64,000 nucleotides of DNA from Brevundimonas naejangsanensis (GCF_003627995.1 NZ_CP032707.1:124001-188000); one strand, 5' to 3'. Positions 1 to 9,690 are shown, numbered from the stretch's first letter. The notes: generated from the sequence alone by a model not told the origin. Numbers and translations are program-made.

Positions 1-682
1 TCAGGATGCCGACCGGGTTGTTCTGACCGGCGGCGTGCAGGGCCCACAGGTGCAGCACCACGCAGCCGGCGATGACGAACGGCAGCAGGTAGTGCAGCGA
101 GAAGAAGCGGTTCAGGGTGGCGTTGTCGATAGCCGGGCCGCCGCGCAGCCAGACCAGGATCGGCTCGCCGACGACCGGGATGGCCCCGATCAGGTTGGTG
201 ATGACCTCAGCGCCCCAGAAGGACATCTGGCCCCACGGCAGGACGTAGCCGAGGAAGGCGGTGGCGATCATCAGGAAGAAGATGACGCAGCCGACGATCC
301 AGATCATCTCGCGCGGCGCCTTGTAGGAGCCGTAGTAGAGACCGCGCAGCATGTGCAGGTAGACGGCGACGAAGAACATCGACGCGCCGTTGGCGTGCAC
401 ATAGCGGATCAGCCAGCCGCCGTTCACGTCGCGCATGATGCGCTCGACCGAGGCGAAGGCCAGGTCAACGTGCGGGGTGTAGTGCATGGCCAAGACGATG
501 CCGGTGATGATCTGCGTCATCAGGCAGAGGGCCAGGATGCCGCCGAAGGTCCACCAGTAGTTCAGGTTCTTCGGGGTCGGCAGGTTGGCGTAGTCCATGC
601 CGAAACGGATGATCGGCAGGCGGGTGTCCATCCACCGCTCAACGGCGGTTTTCGGGACGTAGGTGGATTCGTGATCGCTCAT
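1..682 (-). CDS. petB: Cytochrome b of the bc1 complex (3' part missing)
   Basis: This is the quinol-oxidising cytochrome b subunit of the inner-membrane bc1 complex, which passes electrons from ubiquinol to cytochrome c. The reading frame begins [19 protein letters not shown] and runs off the left edge after about 227 codons, so only the N-terminal half is present. Family hallmarks are visible: a first helix with [36 protein letters not shown], haem-ligand histidines in [12 protein letters not shown] and YLHMLRG, the [10 protein letters not shown] stretch near the Qo site, and a later histidine pair around SLHYLLPF and VLHLWALH. It starts 17 bases after the petA stop on the same strand, the usual petA-petB(-petC) order, so petC is expected beyond the window. 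Confidence 0.96.
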   Translation of the reverse strand, partial: MSDHESTYVPKTAVERWMDTRLPIIRFGMDYANLPTPKNLNYWWTFGGILALCLMTQIITGIVLAMHYTPHVDLAFASVERIMRDVNGGWLIRYVHANGASMFFVAVYLHMLRGLYYGSYKAPREMIWIVGCVIFFLMIATAFLGYVLPWGQMSFWGAEVITNLIGAIPVVGEPILVWLRGGPAIDNATLNRFFSLHYLLPFVIAGCVVLHLWALHAAGQNNPVGIL

Positions 683-699
683 GGTTCCTCGGTCCGTCC

Positions 700-1254
700 T
701 CAGCCGATCTTCACGCGGGTGTCGGACAAGTATTCGTAGTTCGGCACGATCAGGTTCAACGGCGCCGGTCCCTTACGAATACGGCCCGAGGCGTCGTAGT
801 GCGAACCGTGGCACGGGCAGAACCAGCCGCCGTAGTCGCCGGCGTTGAAGGTCGGCACGCAGCCCAGGTGGGTGCACGAGCCGATGACCACGAGATATTT
901 CTCGTGACCCGGCTTGGTGCGTTCGGCGTCGGTCTGAGCCGGGCTGCCCACGGCGCCCTCGTCGATGACCTTCTTGAGCTCGGCCGGGGTGCGATAGCGC
1001 ACGAAGACCGGCTTGCCCTGCCACTTGATGACGACCTGCTGGCCTTCCTGGACCTTGGTGACGTCGAACTCGATCGACGCCAGGGCCAGGGTGTCGGCCG
1101 CCGGGTTCATCTGATTGATCAGGGGCCAGGCCACCATCACGCCGGCGCCGGCCGCAGCCGCGCCCGCCGCAATGTGGATGAAGTCGCGGCGAGTGGCGTC
1201 GCCACCCCCGTGTTGGCCGTCAGGCCCGTCAGCATTCACGACCGATTCGGCCAC
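700..1254 (-). CDS. petA: Ubiquinol-cytochrome c reductase iron-sulfur (Rieske) subunit
   Basis: This is the Rieske 2Fe-2S subunit of the bc1 complex; its mobile head carries electrons from quinol at cytochrome b to cytochrome c1. Both cluster-binding boxes are present, CTHLGCVP and CPCHGSHYD (two Cys and two His ligands plus the disulfide cysteines). Near the N-terminus [18 protein letters not shown] gives a twin-arginine motif followed by a single membrane helix, as expected for a Tat-inserted Rieske protein. Its length of about 184 residues is normal. There is no ATG. I prefer the GTG at 1254, because AGAGG lies 8 bases before it; a GTG at 1263 is the longer alternative. The gene heads the operon with petB. 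Confidence 0.96.
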   Translation of the reverse strand: MAESVVNADGPDGQHGGGDATRRDFIHIAAGAAAAGAGVMVAWPLINQMNPAADTLALASIEFDVTKVQEGQQVVIKWQGKPVFVRYRTPAELKKVIDEGAVGSPAQTDAERTKPGHEKYLVVIGSCTHLGCVPTFNAGDYGGWFCPCHGSHYDASGRIRKGPAPLNLIVPNYEYLSDTRVKIG

Positions 1255-1449
1255 GCGTTTCACCTCTGCAACGCCGGTCGCCCGTCCCGATATGGAACGT
1301 CCACCGGATGGAACCCTTCATGCGATGGCAAACCCCTGCCTGTCCGGCCTCGATTTCGACCCCTTCGGACAAGCTGGAAAGACAGCTTGCGAAACGGTCG
1401 CAACAAAAGCCGCGACAAGGCCCCGCCCCGCGCGTATGAGGGCCTTAGA

Positions 1450-1905
1450 ATGCGTCTCGCCCTTTTTCAACCTGACATCCCCCATAATGTCGGCGCCTGC
1501 ATCCGACTGAGCGCCTGTTTCGGCGTGGAATTGCACGTCATCGAGCCGACGAGCTTCCAATTCGACGACCGCGCCATGAAGCGGGCGGCCCTGGATTACG
1601 GCCCCTTGTCCCATATGACGCGCCACGCCGACTGGGACGCCTTCCAGCGCGACCGGGCGCCGGGGCGGCTGGTGCTGTTCACCACGCGCGCGGCCGAGCC
1701 GCTGACGGATTTCGTCTTCCGTCCCGACGACGTCCTGCTGTTCGGCAAGGAAAGCGCCGGGGCGCCCGACTACGTCCACGCGGCGGCGGATGCGCGAATC
1801 TTCATCCCGATCCGGGCGGAGACCCGGTCGCTGAACCTGTCGGTCAGCGCGGGAATCGGCCTGCACGAGGCGTTGAGGCAGACGCAGGCGTTGCCGTCGC
1901 GCTGA
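1450..1905 (+). CDS. trmL: tRNA (cytidine/uridine-2'-O)-methyltransferase TrmL
   Basis: This is a SPOUT-class methyltransferase that 2'-O-methylates the wobble nucleotide (position 34) of certain leucine tRNAs with S-adenosylmethionine. The 151-residue protein begins MRLALFQPDIPHNVGACIRL, the typical opening with the NxG motif that binds tRNA. It has LLFGKESAGAP in the middle and IPIRAETRSLNLSVSAGIGLHEALRQ near the end, which form the knotted SAM pocket. The frame stays open far upstream, but homology begins only at the ATG at 1450, and this length matches the family. It is transcribed divergently from petA, leaving about 195 bases between them for both promoters. A repeat element follows directly after the stop. 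Confidence 0.93.
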   Translation: MRLALFQPDIPHNVGACIRLSACFGVELHVIEPTSFQFDDRAMKRAALDYGPLSHMTRHADWDAFQRDRAPGRLVLFTTRAAEPLTDFVFRPDDVLLFGKESAGAPDYVHAAADARIFIPIRAETRSLNLSVSAGIGLHEALRQTQALPSR

Positions 1906-1906
1906 T

Positions 1907-2045
1907 CCTTCTCCCCTTGTGGGAGAAGGTGGACGGCGCAGCCGGACGGATGAGGGGTCTCGGGACGCCAAGACCGTGGCCTATTCTCCGCTGAGAAACC
2001 CCTCATCCGCCCCTGCGGGGCACCTTCTCCCACAAGGGGAGAAGG
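1907..2045. repeat. Intergenic inverted-repeat element, CCTTCTCCC family
   Basis: Positions 1907-1931 and 2021-2045 are perfect 25-base reverse complements. Each arm is itself a short hairpin (CCTTCTCCCC...GGGAGAAGG). The interior holds further complementary parts (GATGAGGGGT against ACCCCTCATC). The element fills the gap between the convergent trmL and dipeptidase genes, so its hairpins might also end transcription. A relative is at 27866-28038, and looser relatives are at 9081-9213 and 9704-9847. Confidence 0.85.
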
Positions 2046-2056
2046 CTTCTATCGGA

Positions 2057-3340
2057 TCACTCCGGCGCGCCGTCGTTCGGCAGTTGCGCCAGGTTCGGGC
2101 GTTCGCCGCGCTTCGACGCCGCCACGCGCTCGACCGCGCGCATGACGCGCAGCAGGTTCTCGCCCGAGATCTTGCGGATGTCGGCCTCGCTCCAGCCCCG
2201 GCGCATCAGTTCGGCCAGCAGGCGCGGATAGCCGTCCACCCCCTCCAAGCCGACCGGCAGGCTGTCCACCCCGTCATAATCCCCGCCCAGGCCGACATGG
2301 TCGATGCCCGCGACGTCGCGCACGTGCTGGATGTGGGCCACCACGTCGTCCATCGTCGCCTTGGGCGCGGGGTTGGCCGCGACCCAGGCGTCGAGGCCCG
2401 CCTTGACCGCCGCCGGGTCGCCGGGGTTCAGGCTCTTCAGCCGCGCGTCCTCGGCCGAGCGAGCGGCGCCCCAGGCGCGCACCGGCTCGCTGATGAAGCC
2501 CGGCACGAAGGTGACCATGACGACGCCGCCGTTGGCGGCCATCTGGCGAAGCACGGCGTCCGGCACGTTGCGCGGATGGGCCGTCACGGCCCGCGCCGAA
2601 GAGTGGGAGAAGATCACCGGCGCCTCGGACACGCGCAGGGCGTCGACCATGGTGTCCTCGGACACGTGGCTGAGGTCGACCATCATGCCCAGGCGGTTCA
2701 TCTCCTTGACCACCTCCTCGCCAAAGGCGTTGAGGCCGCCCCATTTGGGCGCGTCGGTGCCGCTGTCGGCCCAGGTCGTGCTCTTGGAGTGGGTCAGCGT
2801 CATGTAGCGCGCGCCCGAATCGTAGAACTCGCGCAGCAGGCCCAGGGAATCGTCGATGGAGTAGCCGCCCTCCATGCCGATCAGGCTGGCGATCTTGCCG
2901 CCGCGGTGGATGCGGGCCAGGTCGTCGGCGGTCGTGGCGATCTCGAAGGTCTCGGGGTGGGCGGCGACGATGCGCTTGACCGTGTCGATCTGCTCGAAGG
3001 TGGCCTTGGCGGCGTCGACCGGGGCCATGCTGGCGGGCACGTACACCGACCAGAACTGGCCGCCCACGCCCCCGGCGCGCAGGCGCGGAATGTCGGTGTG
3101 CAGACGCGTCGTGGCCGACAGATTCGCATTCAGATCAACGCGGTAGGGATCGTTCCCAAAGCCCTGACGCAGAGCCCAGGGCAGGTCATTGTGACCGTCG
3201 ATCAGAGGGGTGCGCTTGAGAATCTGCATCACGCGCGCCTCATCGGCGCCCGCCTTCGTCGATTGAGCCAGGGCCGGACCGGACAGGACGGCGAGCGAGG
3301 CGGCGGCCAGCAGGGTGGCGCTCAGGGCGGTGCGGATCAT
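2057..3340 (-). CDS. Membrane dipeptidase (peptidase family M19), exported
   Basis: This is a zinc-dependent dipeptidase of the renal dipeptidase family, which hydrolyses dipeptides (often with dehydro- or D-residues) outside the cytoplasm. The 427-residue protein starts with a clear signal peptide ([27 protein letters not shown]). [13 protein letters not shown] then gives the HxD metal motif. Further elements are [11 protein letters not shown] (metal Glu), [12 protein letters not shown] and [15 protein letters not shown] (metal histidines), and [15 protein letters not shown] with the conserved Asp. All expected active-site groups are present and the length is normal. It is a single gene, convergent with trmL and divergent from hemF. 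Substrate preference cannot be read from sequence; roles in D-amino-acid or peptidoglycan peptide turnover are known for relatives. Confidence 0.93.
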   Translation of the reverse strand: MIRTALSATLLAAASLAVLSGPALAQSTKAGADEARVMQILKRTPLIDGHNDLPWALRQGFGNDPYRVDLNANLSATTRLHTDIPRLRAGGVGGQFWSVYVPASMAPVDAAKATFEQIDTVKRIVAAHPETFEIATTADDLARIHRGGKIASLIGMEGGYSIDDSLGLLREFYDSGARYMTLTHSKSTTWADSGTDAPKWGGLNAFGEEVVKEMNRLGMMVDLSHVSEDTMVDALRVSEAPVIFSHSSARAVTAHPRNVPDAVLRQMAANGGVVMVTFVPGFISEPVRAWGAARSAEDARLKSLNPGDPAAVKAGLDAWVAANPAPKATMDDVVAHIQHVRDVAGIDHVGLGGDYDGVDSLPVGLEGVDGYPRLLAELMRRGWSEADIRKISGENLLRVMRAVERVAASKRGERPNLAQLPNDGAPE

Positions 3341-3448
3341 GGGTTCCCCTCATATGAACTGGCCCGCGCGACGCCCCCGGCGCCGCTTGGCGGGCGCGGC
3401 ACGCTGACACAGGCGGGCCGCCGAGGGAACCGCCTGCGGGGCTCGCTT

Positions 3449-3462
3449 GTGATCTGGATCAA
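3449..3462. promoter_or_regulatory. FNR/FixK-like box upstream of hemF
   Basis: GTGATCTGGATCAA matches the anaerobox consensus TTGAT-N4-ATCAA at all but the first base. It lies about 75 bases before the hemF start, in the 196-base gap shared with the divergent dipeptidase. Haem-synthesis genes are common targets of FNR/FixK regulators in alphaproteobacteria, so oxygen-responsive control of hemF is a reasonable inference. Which promoter it serves is not shown. Confidence 0.5.
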
Positions 3463-3536
3463 GGCCCCCTCGCCCGCCCTGCGGCATCTGGCTTTCGTCC
3501 GCGCGATCAGCCCGGACTGTTCAGAAAGGCCGCGCC

Positions 3537-4430
3537 ATGGTTGAAGCCCTCATGATCCAAGCTGACCCCGCCCTGATGGTTGAGCGCCGCGAGCGCGCCC
3601 GCGTCTGGTTCGAGACCCTGCGCGACAAGATTCACGCCGGTTTCGAGGCCCTTGAAGACGCCGCCCCCGCCGAGCTGTTCGCCGGAGAGGCCGGCCGCTT
3701 CGTCCGTACGCCCTGGGACCGGCCCGAGGGCGGCGGCGGCGTCATGGGCATGATGCGCGGCCGCCTGTTCGAGAAGGTCGGCGTTCACTGCTCGACCGTG
3801 CATGGGACCTTCCCGGCCGACTACGCCCGCAACGTGCCGGGCGCCGAGGAAGACCCGCGCTTCTACGCCACGGGCATCAGCCTGATCTGCCACCCGGTCA
3901 GCCCGCGCGTGCCCGCCGTGCACATGAACACCCGGCTGATCTCGACGACGAAGACCTGGTTCGGCGGCGGCGGCGACCTGACGCCCGTGCTGGACACGGA
4001 CCGTCGTGACGACCACCCGGACACGGTGGACTTCCACGCCGCCATGAAGGGCGCCTGCGACGCCTTCGACCCGTCCTGGCACGCCAAATACAAGCAGTGG
4101 TGCGACGAGTATTTCTTCCTGCCGCACCGCAATGAGCCGCGCGGCACCGGCGGCATCTTCTACGACCACCACGACAGCGGCGACTGGGAAAAGGATTTCG
4201 CCTTCACCCAGGCCGTCGGCGAGGCGTTCCTCAAGGTCTATTGCGACATCGTGGCCCGCCGCATGAACGAGCCCTGGACCGCCGAGGAGCGCGAGGAACA
4301 GCTGATCCGACGCGGCCGCTACGTCGAGTTCAACCTGCTCTACGACCGCGGCACCATGTTCGGGCTGAAGACCGGCGGCAACGTCGAGGCCATCCTCAGC
4401 TCCATGCCGCCCGAGGTGAAGTGGCCCTGA
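3537..4430 (+). CDS. hemF: Oxygen-dependent coproporphyrinogen III oxidase
   Basis: This cytoplasmic haem-biosynthesis enzyme oxidatively decarboxylates coproporphyrinogen III to protoporphyrinogen IX using O2. The 297-residue protein covers the whole family. Conserved stretches include [74 protein letters not shown] and [20 protein letters not shown] near the end. The ATG at 3537 has AAAGG about 7 bases upstream; an in-frame ATG at 3552 is possible. The gene stands alone, convergent with the histidine kinase. The oxygen-dependent form, with the FNR/FixK-like box upstream, suggests respiration that adjusts to oxygen level. Confidence 0.97.
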   Translation: MVEALMIQADPALMVERRERARVWFETLRDKIHAGFEALEDAAPAELFAGEAGRFVRTPWDRPEGGGGVMGMMRGRLFEKVGVHCSTVHGTFPADYARNVPGAEEDPRFYATGISLICHPVSPRVPAVHMNTRLISTTKTWFGGGGDLTPVLDTDRRDDHPDTVDFHAAMKGACDAFDPSWHAKYKQWCDEYFFLPHRNEPRGTGGIFYDHHDSGDWEKDFAFTQAVGEAFLKVYCDIVARRMNEPWTAEEREEQLIRRGRYVEFNLLYDRGTMFGLKTGGNVEAILSSMPPEVKWP

Positions 4431-4463
4431 GCCCGTCCTCGCATCACGGCCTGGGGTCTCGCC

Positions 4464-6979
4464 TCAGGCCGTGACCTGATCGGTCGTCCGTTCCAGGGCC
4501 TCGGCGACGGCCCGGGTCAGGCCCGCGACGCTGAGCGGCTTGGTCAGGTGGCCGTCGGCGCCCGCGCGACGACTGGCCTCGACGTGTTCGCTCATGGCGT
4601 TGGCGGTCAGCATGAGGATGGGCGTGGCCTCGGCCCCGGTGCGTCGCTCGTAAGCGCGGATTTCGACGGTCGCCGTCAGCCCGTCCATCACCGGCATCTG
4701 CATATCCATCAGCACCAGATCGAACCCGCCTCGCCGGAAGGCGGCCAGGGCCTGGGCGCCGTCCTCGACCGCCGTCAGTTCGACCCCCAGAGGCTCGAGC
4801 ATGGCCTCCACCACCTTGCGATTGGCCGGATGGTCGTCGGCCAGCAGGATGCGCGGCGCCCCCTGACGGCCCGAAAGGACGGCCTGGGCCGGCCCGGCGA
4901 CGGGCGCAGGCGTCGTGTCCGGCGCGGCCTCATCCTCCGCCTCCTCCACGAGCGGCAGAGCCAGATCGAACCAGAAGCGCGCGCCCTCGCCCGGCGGCGA
5001 GTCGCAATCCAGCCGCCCCCCATCAGCCGCACGAGATCGGCCGAAATCGCCAGACCCAGGCCGCTGCCGCCGAAGCGGCGGGTGATGGAACCATCGGCCT
5101 GCTGGAAGCGATGGAAGATGCGCGACTTGAAATCGGCGTCGAAGCCGATGCCGGTGTCCGTGACGACGAAGCGGACACGGCCGTCGTCCGTCAGCACGAC
5201 CTCCAGATCGACCGTCCCCGCCTGGGTGAACTTCAGCGCATTGCTGACAAGGTTGGTCAGCACCTGCCGCAGCCGCACCGCATCGCCCGTGACCCGGCGA
5301 GGAAGGCGTGGATCCTGTTCCAGCCGCAACTCGACCTGCTTGCCGAGGGCCAAAGGCTCCCACATGGCGACGACGTCGCGGACCGCCTGACCCAGATCGA
5401 AGGGCGCGGGGTCGATGGCCAGCTCGCCCGTCTCGATCCGGGCCAGGTCCAGAATATCCGACAGCAGCCGCTCCAGGGTGACGCCGGACGAGCGAATGAC
5501 GTCCACCAGTTCGCGGTCCCGTTCAGGCAGGCCCCGTTGGGACAAGGCGTCGGCCATGGCCACCACCCCGTTCAGGGGCGTGCGGATCTCGTGACTCATA
5601 TTGGCCAGGAATTCGCTCTTGGCCCGGTTGGCGGCCTCGGCGCGCAGCTGGGCCTTCTTGAGACGTCGTGACTGCCGCCTCTGCCACAGCAGGACGAACA
5701 GCACGGACAGGGCGAAGACCAGGCTGATGCCCAGAATCCAGTTCTGCCCCCGGATCACGGCGCGCTGCAGCTGGGTGTTCGCCCTCGCCGTCTCCAGCTG
5801 GCGGCGCCGCTCGGCCAGTTGCTGCTGCATGTCGCCGGTGACCTGATGGATCCCGGCGCTGAAGCGACGCGCTGCGTGCACGTCGCGCTGGCGTTCATAG
5901 TCGCGCAGGACCGCGAACGCCTCGCTCGGGCGGCCCGAGCCGAACAGGAGTTCAGCCTCGACCAGGCGCTCCCTGGGATCGACGATGCCCGCCGGCGCCA
6001 GTTCGCGCAGCCGCCGCAGGTCGCTGCGAGCGCCGGCCAGATCGCCCAGCCGCGCCCGCGCCACGCCTCTGAGCGGCAGGATGTCGAGCGCCAGGAAGGC
6101 CTCGCCGTCGATCAGGGCCGTAAAGGGCGCCAGGCAGTCCAGCACGCCGCGCGAATCCTGGCGGCCATCGGCCACGAAGGCGCACAGGGCGGCGTCATAG
6201 GCCCTCAGGCTCTCCAGGCCGGCGCGCTGGGCCAGGCGATGGTGGGCCGCGTAATAGTGCTCGGCTCGCGGCAGGTCCCCGACCTGAAGGGCCATCCGGG
6301 TCAGGTTGTAGAGGCTGTCGAAATCCGGACGCGGATAGTCGGGGTTGGAATCGTCGATCTCGAACCGGCGAAAGGCGGCGGCCGCGCCGACCACGTCGCT
6401 CAGCTTCATCAGCCCCATGCCGGTCATTTCCCACACCCCGGCGCGGGCGGTGGCGGCGAAGGGATCGTCGACGGGGATTTCCGCCTCCGCCGTGGTGAGC
6501 AGGCGCAGCCCCTCGCCGATGCGGTCCTGGTCCATCAGCGCCAGGGCGCTCAACCGAGACGCATGAGCCTTGACGAACCAGTCCTCGGCCGTGCGGGCGA
6601 CGCGCTCCAGTTCCGGGACGACCGACACGTCGCCCTGATCGTAGCGAATGGTCAGGCCGTTCAGCCGGGCGATGGCGAGATAGCGGTCGTCGCCCTGGGC
6701 CCGCGCGCGCGCGGCCAGGCGCTCGTTCCACAGGGTCGCCTTGTCGAAATCCCCCTGGTTCAGCACCGTCCAGGTCACATGATAGAGGCGATTGAGCCCT
6801 TCGCGGTCGTGACGCTTCAGGGCTTCCAGCCCGAAGGCCTCGAGGGCCGCGAAATCGGTGCCGGCGGCGCGCTCCTCGACCGCGCGCGCCAGTTCCACGA
6901 CCTGCGACGGCGCCGCCGAGGCCGGCGGGGCCGCCACCAGCACGGCGGCGGCGATCAGGGACGTGCGAAGAATGGACAT
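4464..6979 (-). pseudogene. Hybrid sensor histidine kinase/response regulator, interrupted by a frameshift
   Basis: Read through one frameshift, this is a hybrid sensor kinase. In order it has a signal peptide (MSILRTSLIAAAVLVAAPPASA), a helical TPR-like periplasmic region of about 370 residues, a membrane helix (NWILGISLVFALSVLFVLLW), a dimerisation box SHEIRTPLNG with the phospho-His, an ATPase with NLVSNALKF (N box), DTGIGFD and GGSGLGLAI. A C-terminal receiver follows, with DDH acid residues, phospho-acceptor Asp in LVLMDMQMPVMDG, and conserved Lys in LTKPLS. The frame breaks in a run of six C at 5016-5021 (six G on the coding strand). A seventh base would join LMGG to RLDCDSPPGEGARFWF smoothly. 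As given, the kinase frame runs out of register to 4775 and loses the receiver. The start at 6979 has GGAAG upstream. It may be a real mutation or a homopolymer sequencing error. Confidence 0.8.
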
Positions 6980-7066
6980 GGCGCTTCCAGACGGCATCCC
7001 CGTCACCCTAGACCGACGGAAGTTGAACAAGGCTTAGCGCCGTTCACCGAAATGCGACGTCGCGGC

Positions 7067-7765
7067 TCAGGCCGTGACGCCGAGGTAGGCGCGAATCCAG
7101 GCGCCCAGCACCGCCCGGTCGTTGGGCTCGGCCAGGCTGGCCTGGGCCTGGTCGATCATGGCGTCGGGAATGCGGCCGCGCCGCCCCTCGGTCAGGTCGG
7201 CGGCGAAGGCCGGCTCAAACTCCGGATGGCACTGGAAACTGATCGCGTCCTGCCCCCAGGCCAAGCCGGCGTAGGGCGTGAAGGCGCTGGCGATCAGCAC
7301 CCGCGCGTCGGACGGAGGGACGATCACCTGGTCCTGGTGCGAGACCGGGATGGCGAGAGAGGCGGCCGGCGGCTGCATCCAGGCCTCGTCGCCGACCACG
7401 TCATAGCGGTGCAGGCCCACGCCCCAGCCCTTCTCCGACTTCTCCACCCGGCCGCCGAAGGCCTGGGCCAGAATCTGATGGCCGAAGCAGACGCCTACCA
7501 GGCGCGTCTTGCCGCGCGCCGCCCGCAGCCAGGCGGACAGGGGTTCGATCCACGGCAGATCCTCATAGACCCCGGCCGCCGAGCCCGTGACGATGGTCCC
7601 GGCGAAGGCCGCGGGATCCTCGGGCAGTTCGCCCGCCTGGACGTCGAAGCGCTGGGTGGCCGCGCCGTCGCCCAGCAGGACGCGAAGCTGGGCCGTGTAA
7701 TCGCCGAAGACCTCGGCCAGATGGGCGGGTGGGCGGCCGGTCTCGAGGATGGCGATGGCGGTCAT
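7067..7765 (-). CDS. Class I glutamine amidotransferase-like protein (GMP synthase GATase-like)
   Basis: This is a stand-alone class I glutamine amidotransferase domain of 232 residues. The nucleophile elbow is GVCFGHQILAQAFGG, with the catalytic Cys. The His/Glu pair is in FQCHPEFEP. IVTGSAAGVYEDLPWI fits the oxyanion region of the family. Such proteins resemble the GATase half of GMP synthase, and relatives act on gamma-glutamyl compounds or donate ammonia to partners; no synthetase partner is adjacent. The gene lies between the kinase (same strand) and the ABM-domain gene (divergent). Function beyond glutamine hydrolysis is not known from sequence. Confidence 0.85.
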   Translation of the reverse strand: MTAIAILETGRPPAHLAEVFGDYTAQLRVLLGDGAATQRFDVQAGELPEDPAAFAGTIVTGSAAGVYEDLPWIEPLSAWLRAARGKTRLVGVCFGHQILAQAFGGRVEKSEKGWGVGLHRYDVVGDEAWMQPPAASLAIPVSHQDQVIVPPSDARVLIASAFTPYAGLAWGQDAISFQCHPEFEPAFAADLTEGRRGRIPDAMIDQAQASLAEPNDRAVLGAWIRAYLGVTA

Positions 7766-7854
7766 GAATTCTACTCGGTCAGCGAAGGCGAAAGGCAGCC
7801 TCCGCCCCTCGATTGAGGTAGAAGGAGGAGGAAAGCAATGAGGCCAAAGACGCC

Positions 7855-8193
7855 ATGTCCTCCGACGCCCATCACGCCCATGACGACGCCGCCCGTGACG
7901 AGCCGGTGGTGCTGATCAATATCTTCAAGTGCGACGCCCGCCATCAGGACGCGCTGATGGAGGGCCTGGAGGATCTCGTTCGCACCCAGACCGCCCTGCC
8001 CGGCTTCGTCTCGGCGACCCTGCACAGGGGCCTGAACGGCCGGGTCGCGGCCAATCACGCCGTCTGGGCCAGCGCCGACCACTGGAAGGCCATGACCCGC
8101 CATCCCAAGGTGGTGGCCGCCATGGGGCCGATCCTGGCCATCGCCACCTTCGAGCCTCACCTCTATGAGCCAGGCGAGGTCATCAAGGCCTAG
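7855..8193 (+). CDS. Antibiotic biosynthesis monooxygenase (ABM) domain protein
   Basis: This is a small 112-residue protein of the dimeric alpha/beta-barrel ABM fold. VVLINIFKCDARHQDALMEGLEDLVRTQTALPGFVSATLHRGLNG is a typical first half; HAVWASADHWKAMTRHPKVVAAMGPI is the second. Family members include quinol monooxygenases and haem-degrading enzymes, but many have no known reaction. The start at 7855 has no good ribosome site close by. A strong purine stretch (GAAGGAGGAGGAAAG, 7821-7835) instead precedes an out-of-frame ATG at 7838 that would encode about 25 residues and overlap this start. Its 3' end overlaps the convergent rlmJ by 4 bases. Confidence 0.82.
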   Translation: MSSDAHHAHDDAARDEPVVLINIFKCDARHQDALMEGLEDLVRTQTALPGFVSATLHRGLNGRVAANHAVWASADHWKAMTRHPKVVAAMGPILAIATFEPHLYEPGEVIKA

Positions 8194-9011
8194 CCCGCGC
8201 GCCAGACCTCGGCCCGTCCCCCGGCGTCGCCCAGGGCCTGGACGGTCCAGCCGCAGATTTCGGCGGCGGCGGCCTCGGCGCCCGAGGGCGGATTGACCAC
8301 CGTCATGGCGCAGCCGTTCATCTTCATCGGGTTGTTCAGCGGCCGCAGGCGCGCCTCGGCCACCAGCACCCGCGCCAGGCCCGCCTTCTCCAGTCGACGG
8401 ATGAAGCCGTCGAAGGTCTCCAGGTCCTTGAGCGGCGTCCAGATCGCCACCGTCGCGGTCGGGTCGGCGCGCACCACCGCCGCCGCCGTCTCGGCCGAGC
8501 GCACATAGTCGTCGGGCCGCTCGAACGGCGGGTCGATCAGCACCAGGGGCGACTTGAGGCCGCGCGCCGCGCGCTGCGCCCCCTCATAGCCGTCGCCCGC
8601 CTGGCCCGTCGCATTGGGCCAAGTCGCCAGCGCCTCCTGGAGCAGGGCCTCGACCGGGGGGTTCAACTCGAACCCCCGATAGGAATCCTCCGGCCGCAGG
8701 GCGCGCGCGACCAGCACCGGTGAGCCGGGATAGAAGCGGACCCCGCCCTGGGGGTTCAAGGCCGCGACCTCGGCGGCCAGGGCCTCGATCAGCGGCGGCC
8801 GGGCCTCGGCCGTCATCAACCGCGCCACGCCCGCCTCGGCCTCGCGAGAGCGGACCGCGTCGCCCGACAGGTCATAGAGGCCGGCGCCCGCGTGGGTGTC
8901 CAGCACCGCGACCGACCCGCGCGCCTGCCGTTCCTTCAGCAGCCACAGCACCAGGGCGTGCTTGACCAGGTCGGCGAAGTTTCCGGCGTGAAAGCTGTGA
9001 CGATAGTTCAT
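8190..9011 (-). CDS. rlmJ: 23S rRNA (adenine(2030)-N6)-methyltransferase RlmJ
   Basis: This is a SAM-dependent enzyme that N6-methylates A2030 of 23S rRNA. The 273-residue protein opens with the diagnostic MNYRHSFHAGNFADLVKHA. SVAVLDTHAGAGLYDLSG forms the SAM-binding loop, and LVLIDPPFERPDDY is the catalytic DPPF/Y motif of N6-adenine methyltransferases. AEARLRPLNNPMKMNGCAMTVVNPP near the C-terminus is also typical of the family. The length is normal and the start is unambiguous. It is a single gene, convergent with the ABM gene. Confidence 0.95.
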   Translation of the reverse strand: MNYRHSFHAGNFADLVKHALVLWLLKERQARGSVAVLDTHAGAGLYDLSGDAVRSREAEAGVARLMTAEARPPLIEALAAEVAALNPQGGVRFYPGSPVLVARALRPEDSYRGFELNPPVEALLQEALATWPNATGQAGDGYEGAQRAARGLKSPLVLIDPPFERPDDYVRSAETAAAVVRADPTATVAIWTPLKDLETFDGFIRRLEKAGLARVLVAEARLRPLNNPMKMNGCAMTVVNPPSGAEAAAAEICGWTVQALGDAGGRAEVWRAG

Positions 9012-9080
9012 GGCCGCTCGTCCCTCGGTCCGCGCGCGGGGTCAAGGGGAAGGCGCCGGTGGCGCGTGAACGGCGTGCGT

Positions 9081-9213
9081 CTTTCCTCTCCATTTCATGG
9101 GGAGGGGGACCGCGAAGCGGTGGAGGGGACGACGCCAACGTCCAATGTCGAGACGCCCCCTCCGTCACGGCGCTCGCGCGCCGCGCCACCTCCCCATGAA
9201 ATGGAGAGGAAAG
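9081..9213. repeat. Intergenic inverted-repeat element
   Basis: Positions 9081-9105 and 9189-9213 form perfect 25-base inverted arms (CTTTCCTCTCCATTTCATGG and onward). The loop contains smaller complementary pieces such as GACCGCGAAGCGGTGG. It occupies the gap between divergent rlmJ and the small membrane protein. It resembles the other arm-and-loop elements here in size and layout but not in exact sequence. Confidence 0.8.
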
Positions 9214-9285
9214 CTGAAATGACGGTTGTTTCAATTGACCAACCCTTGTTCCATGGAGGAGCCTCAACGCCTCACGAGGGCGCCC

Positions 9286-9690
9286 ATGGACCAGCAGCTT
9301 TCCAACCGCTTCCTGCGCCTGGCCGTGGCCTTCGCCCTGATCGGCATGGTGTTGGGCTACTGGATGGGGTCCAGTCGGGACTTCACGGCCTCGCCGGTGC
9401 ACGCCCACATCAACCTGCTGGGCTGGGTGTCGATGGCCCTCTACGGCCTGTTCTACCGTATCCTGCCCCAGGCCGCGCGCGGTCGGCTGCCCCAGGTCCA
9501 TTTCTGGACCGCCCTGATCGGCCTGCTGATCTTCATGCCGGCCCTGACGGCGGAGCTGATCGGCGGCCCCGCGTGGGCGTCGTTCGCCCACATCGGCCTG
9601 ATCGCGGGGCCGACCCTGACCCTGCTGTCGATGGCGGTGTTCGCCCTGATCGTGTTCCGCGCCACCGGGCCGCGCGCGGCGACGGCCTGA
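9286..9690 (+). CDS. Small integral membrane protein, cytochrome oxidase subunit I-like
   Basis: This is a 134-residue membrane protein with about four predicted helices: LAVAFALIGMVLGYWMG, HINLLGWVSMALYGLFYRI, FWTALIGLLIFMPALTAELI and AHIGLIAGPTLTLLSMAVFALIVF. The VHAHINLLGWVSMALYG stretch, with paired histidines, is like the haem-ligand helix of cytochrome c oxidase subunit I and related short proteins. A haem- or metal-linked role is therefore possible but unproven. The open frame extends to 9226, but the ATG at 9286, preceded by GAGGG, gives a compact protein starting MDQQLSNRFLRLA. Inverted-repeat elements flank it on both sides, so it is probably transcribed alone. Confidence 0.75.
   Translation: MDQQLSNRFLRLAVAFALIGMVLGYWMGSSRDFTASPVHAHINLLGWVSMALYGLFYRILPQAARGRLPQVHFWTALIGLLIFMPALTAELIGGPAWASFAHIGLIAGPTLTLLSMAVFALIVFRATGPRAATA

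Noticed and set aside
5819..7816. 665-residue plus-strand open frame opposite the histidine kinase
   Set aside because: It covers the kinase and amidotransferase genes on the other strand and has a low-complexity translation; it is a shadow.
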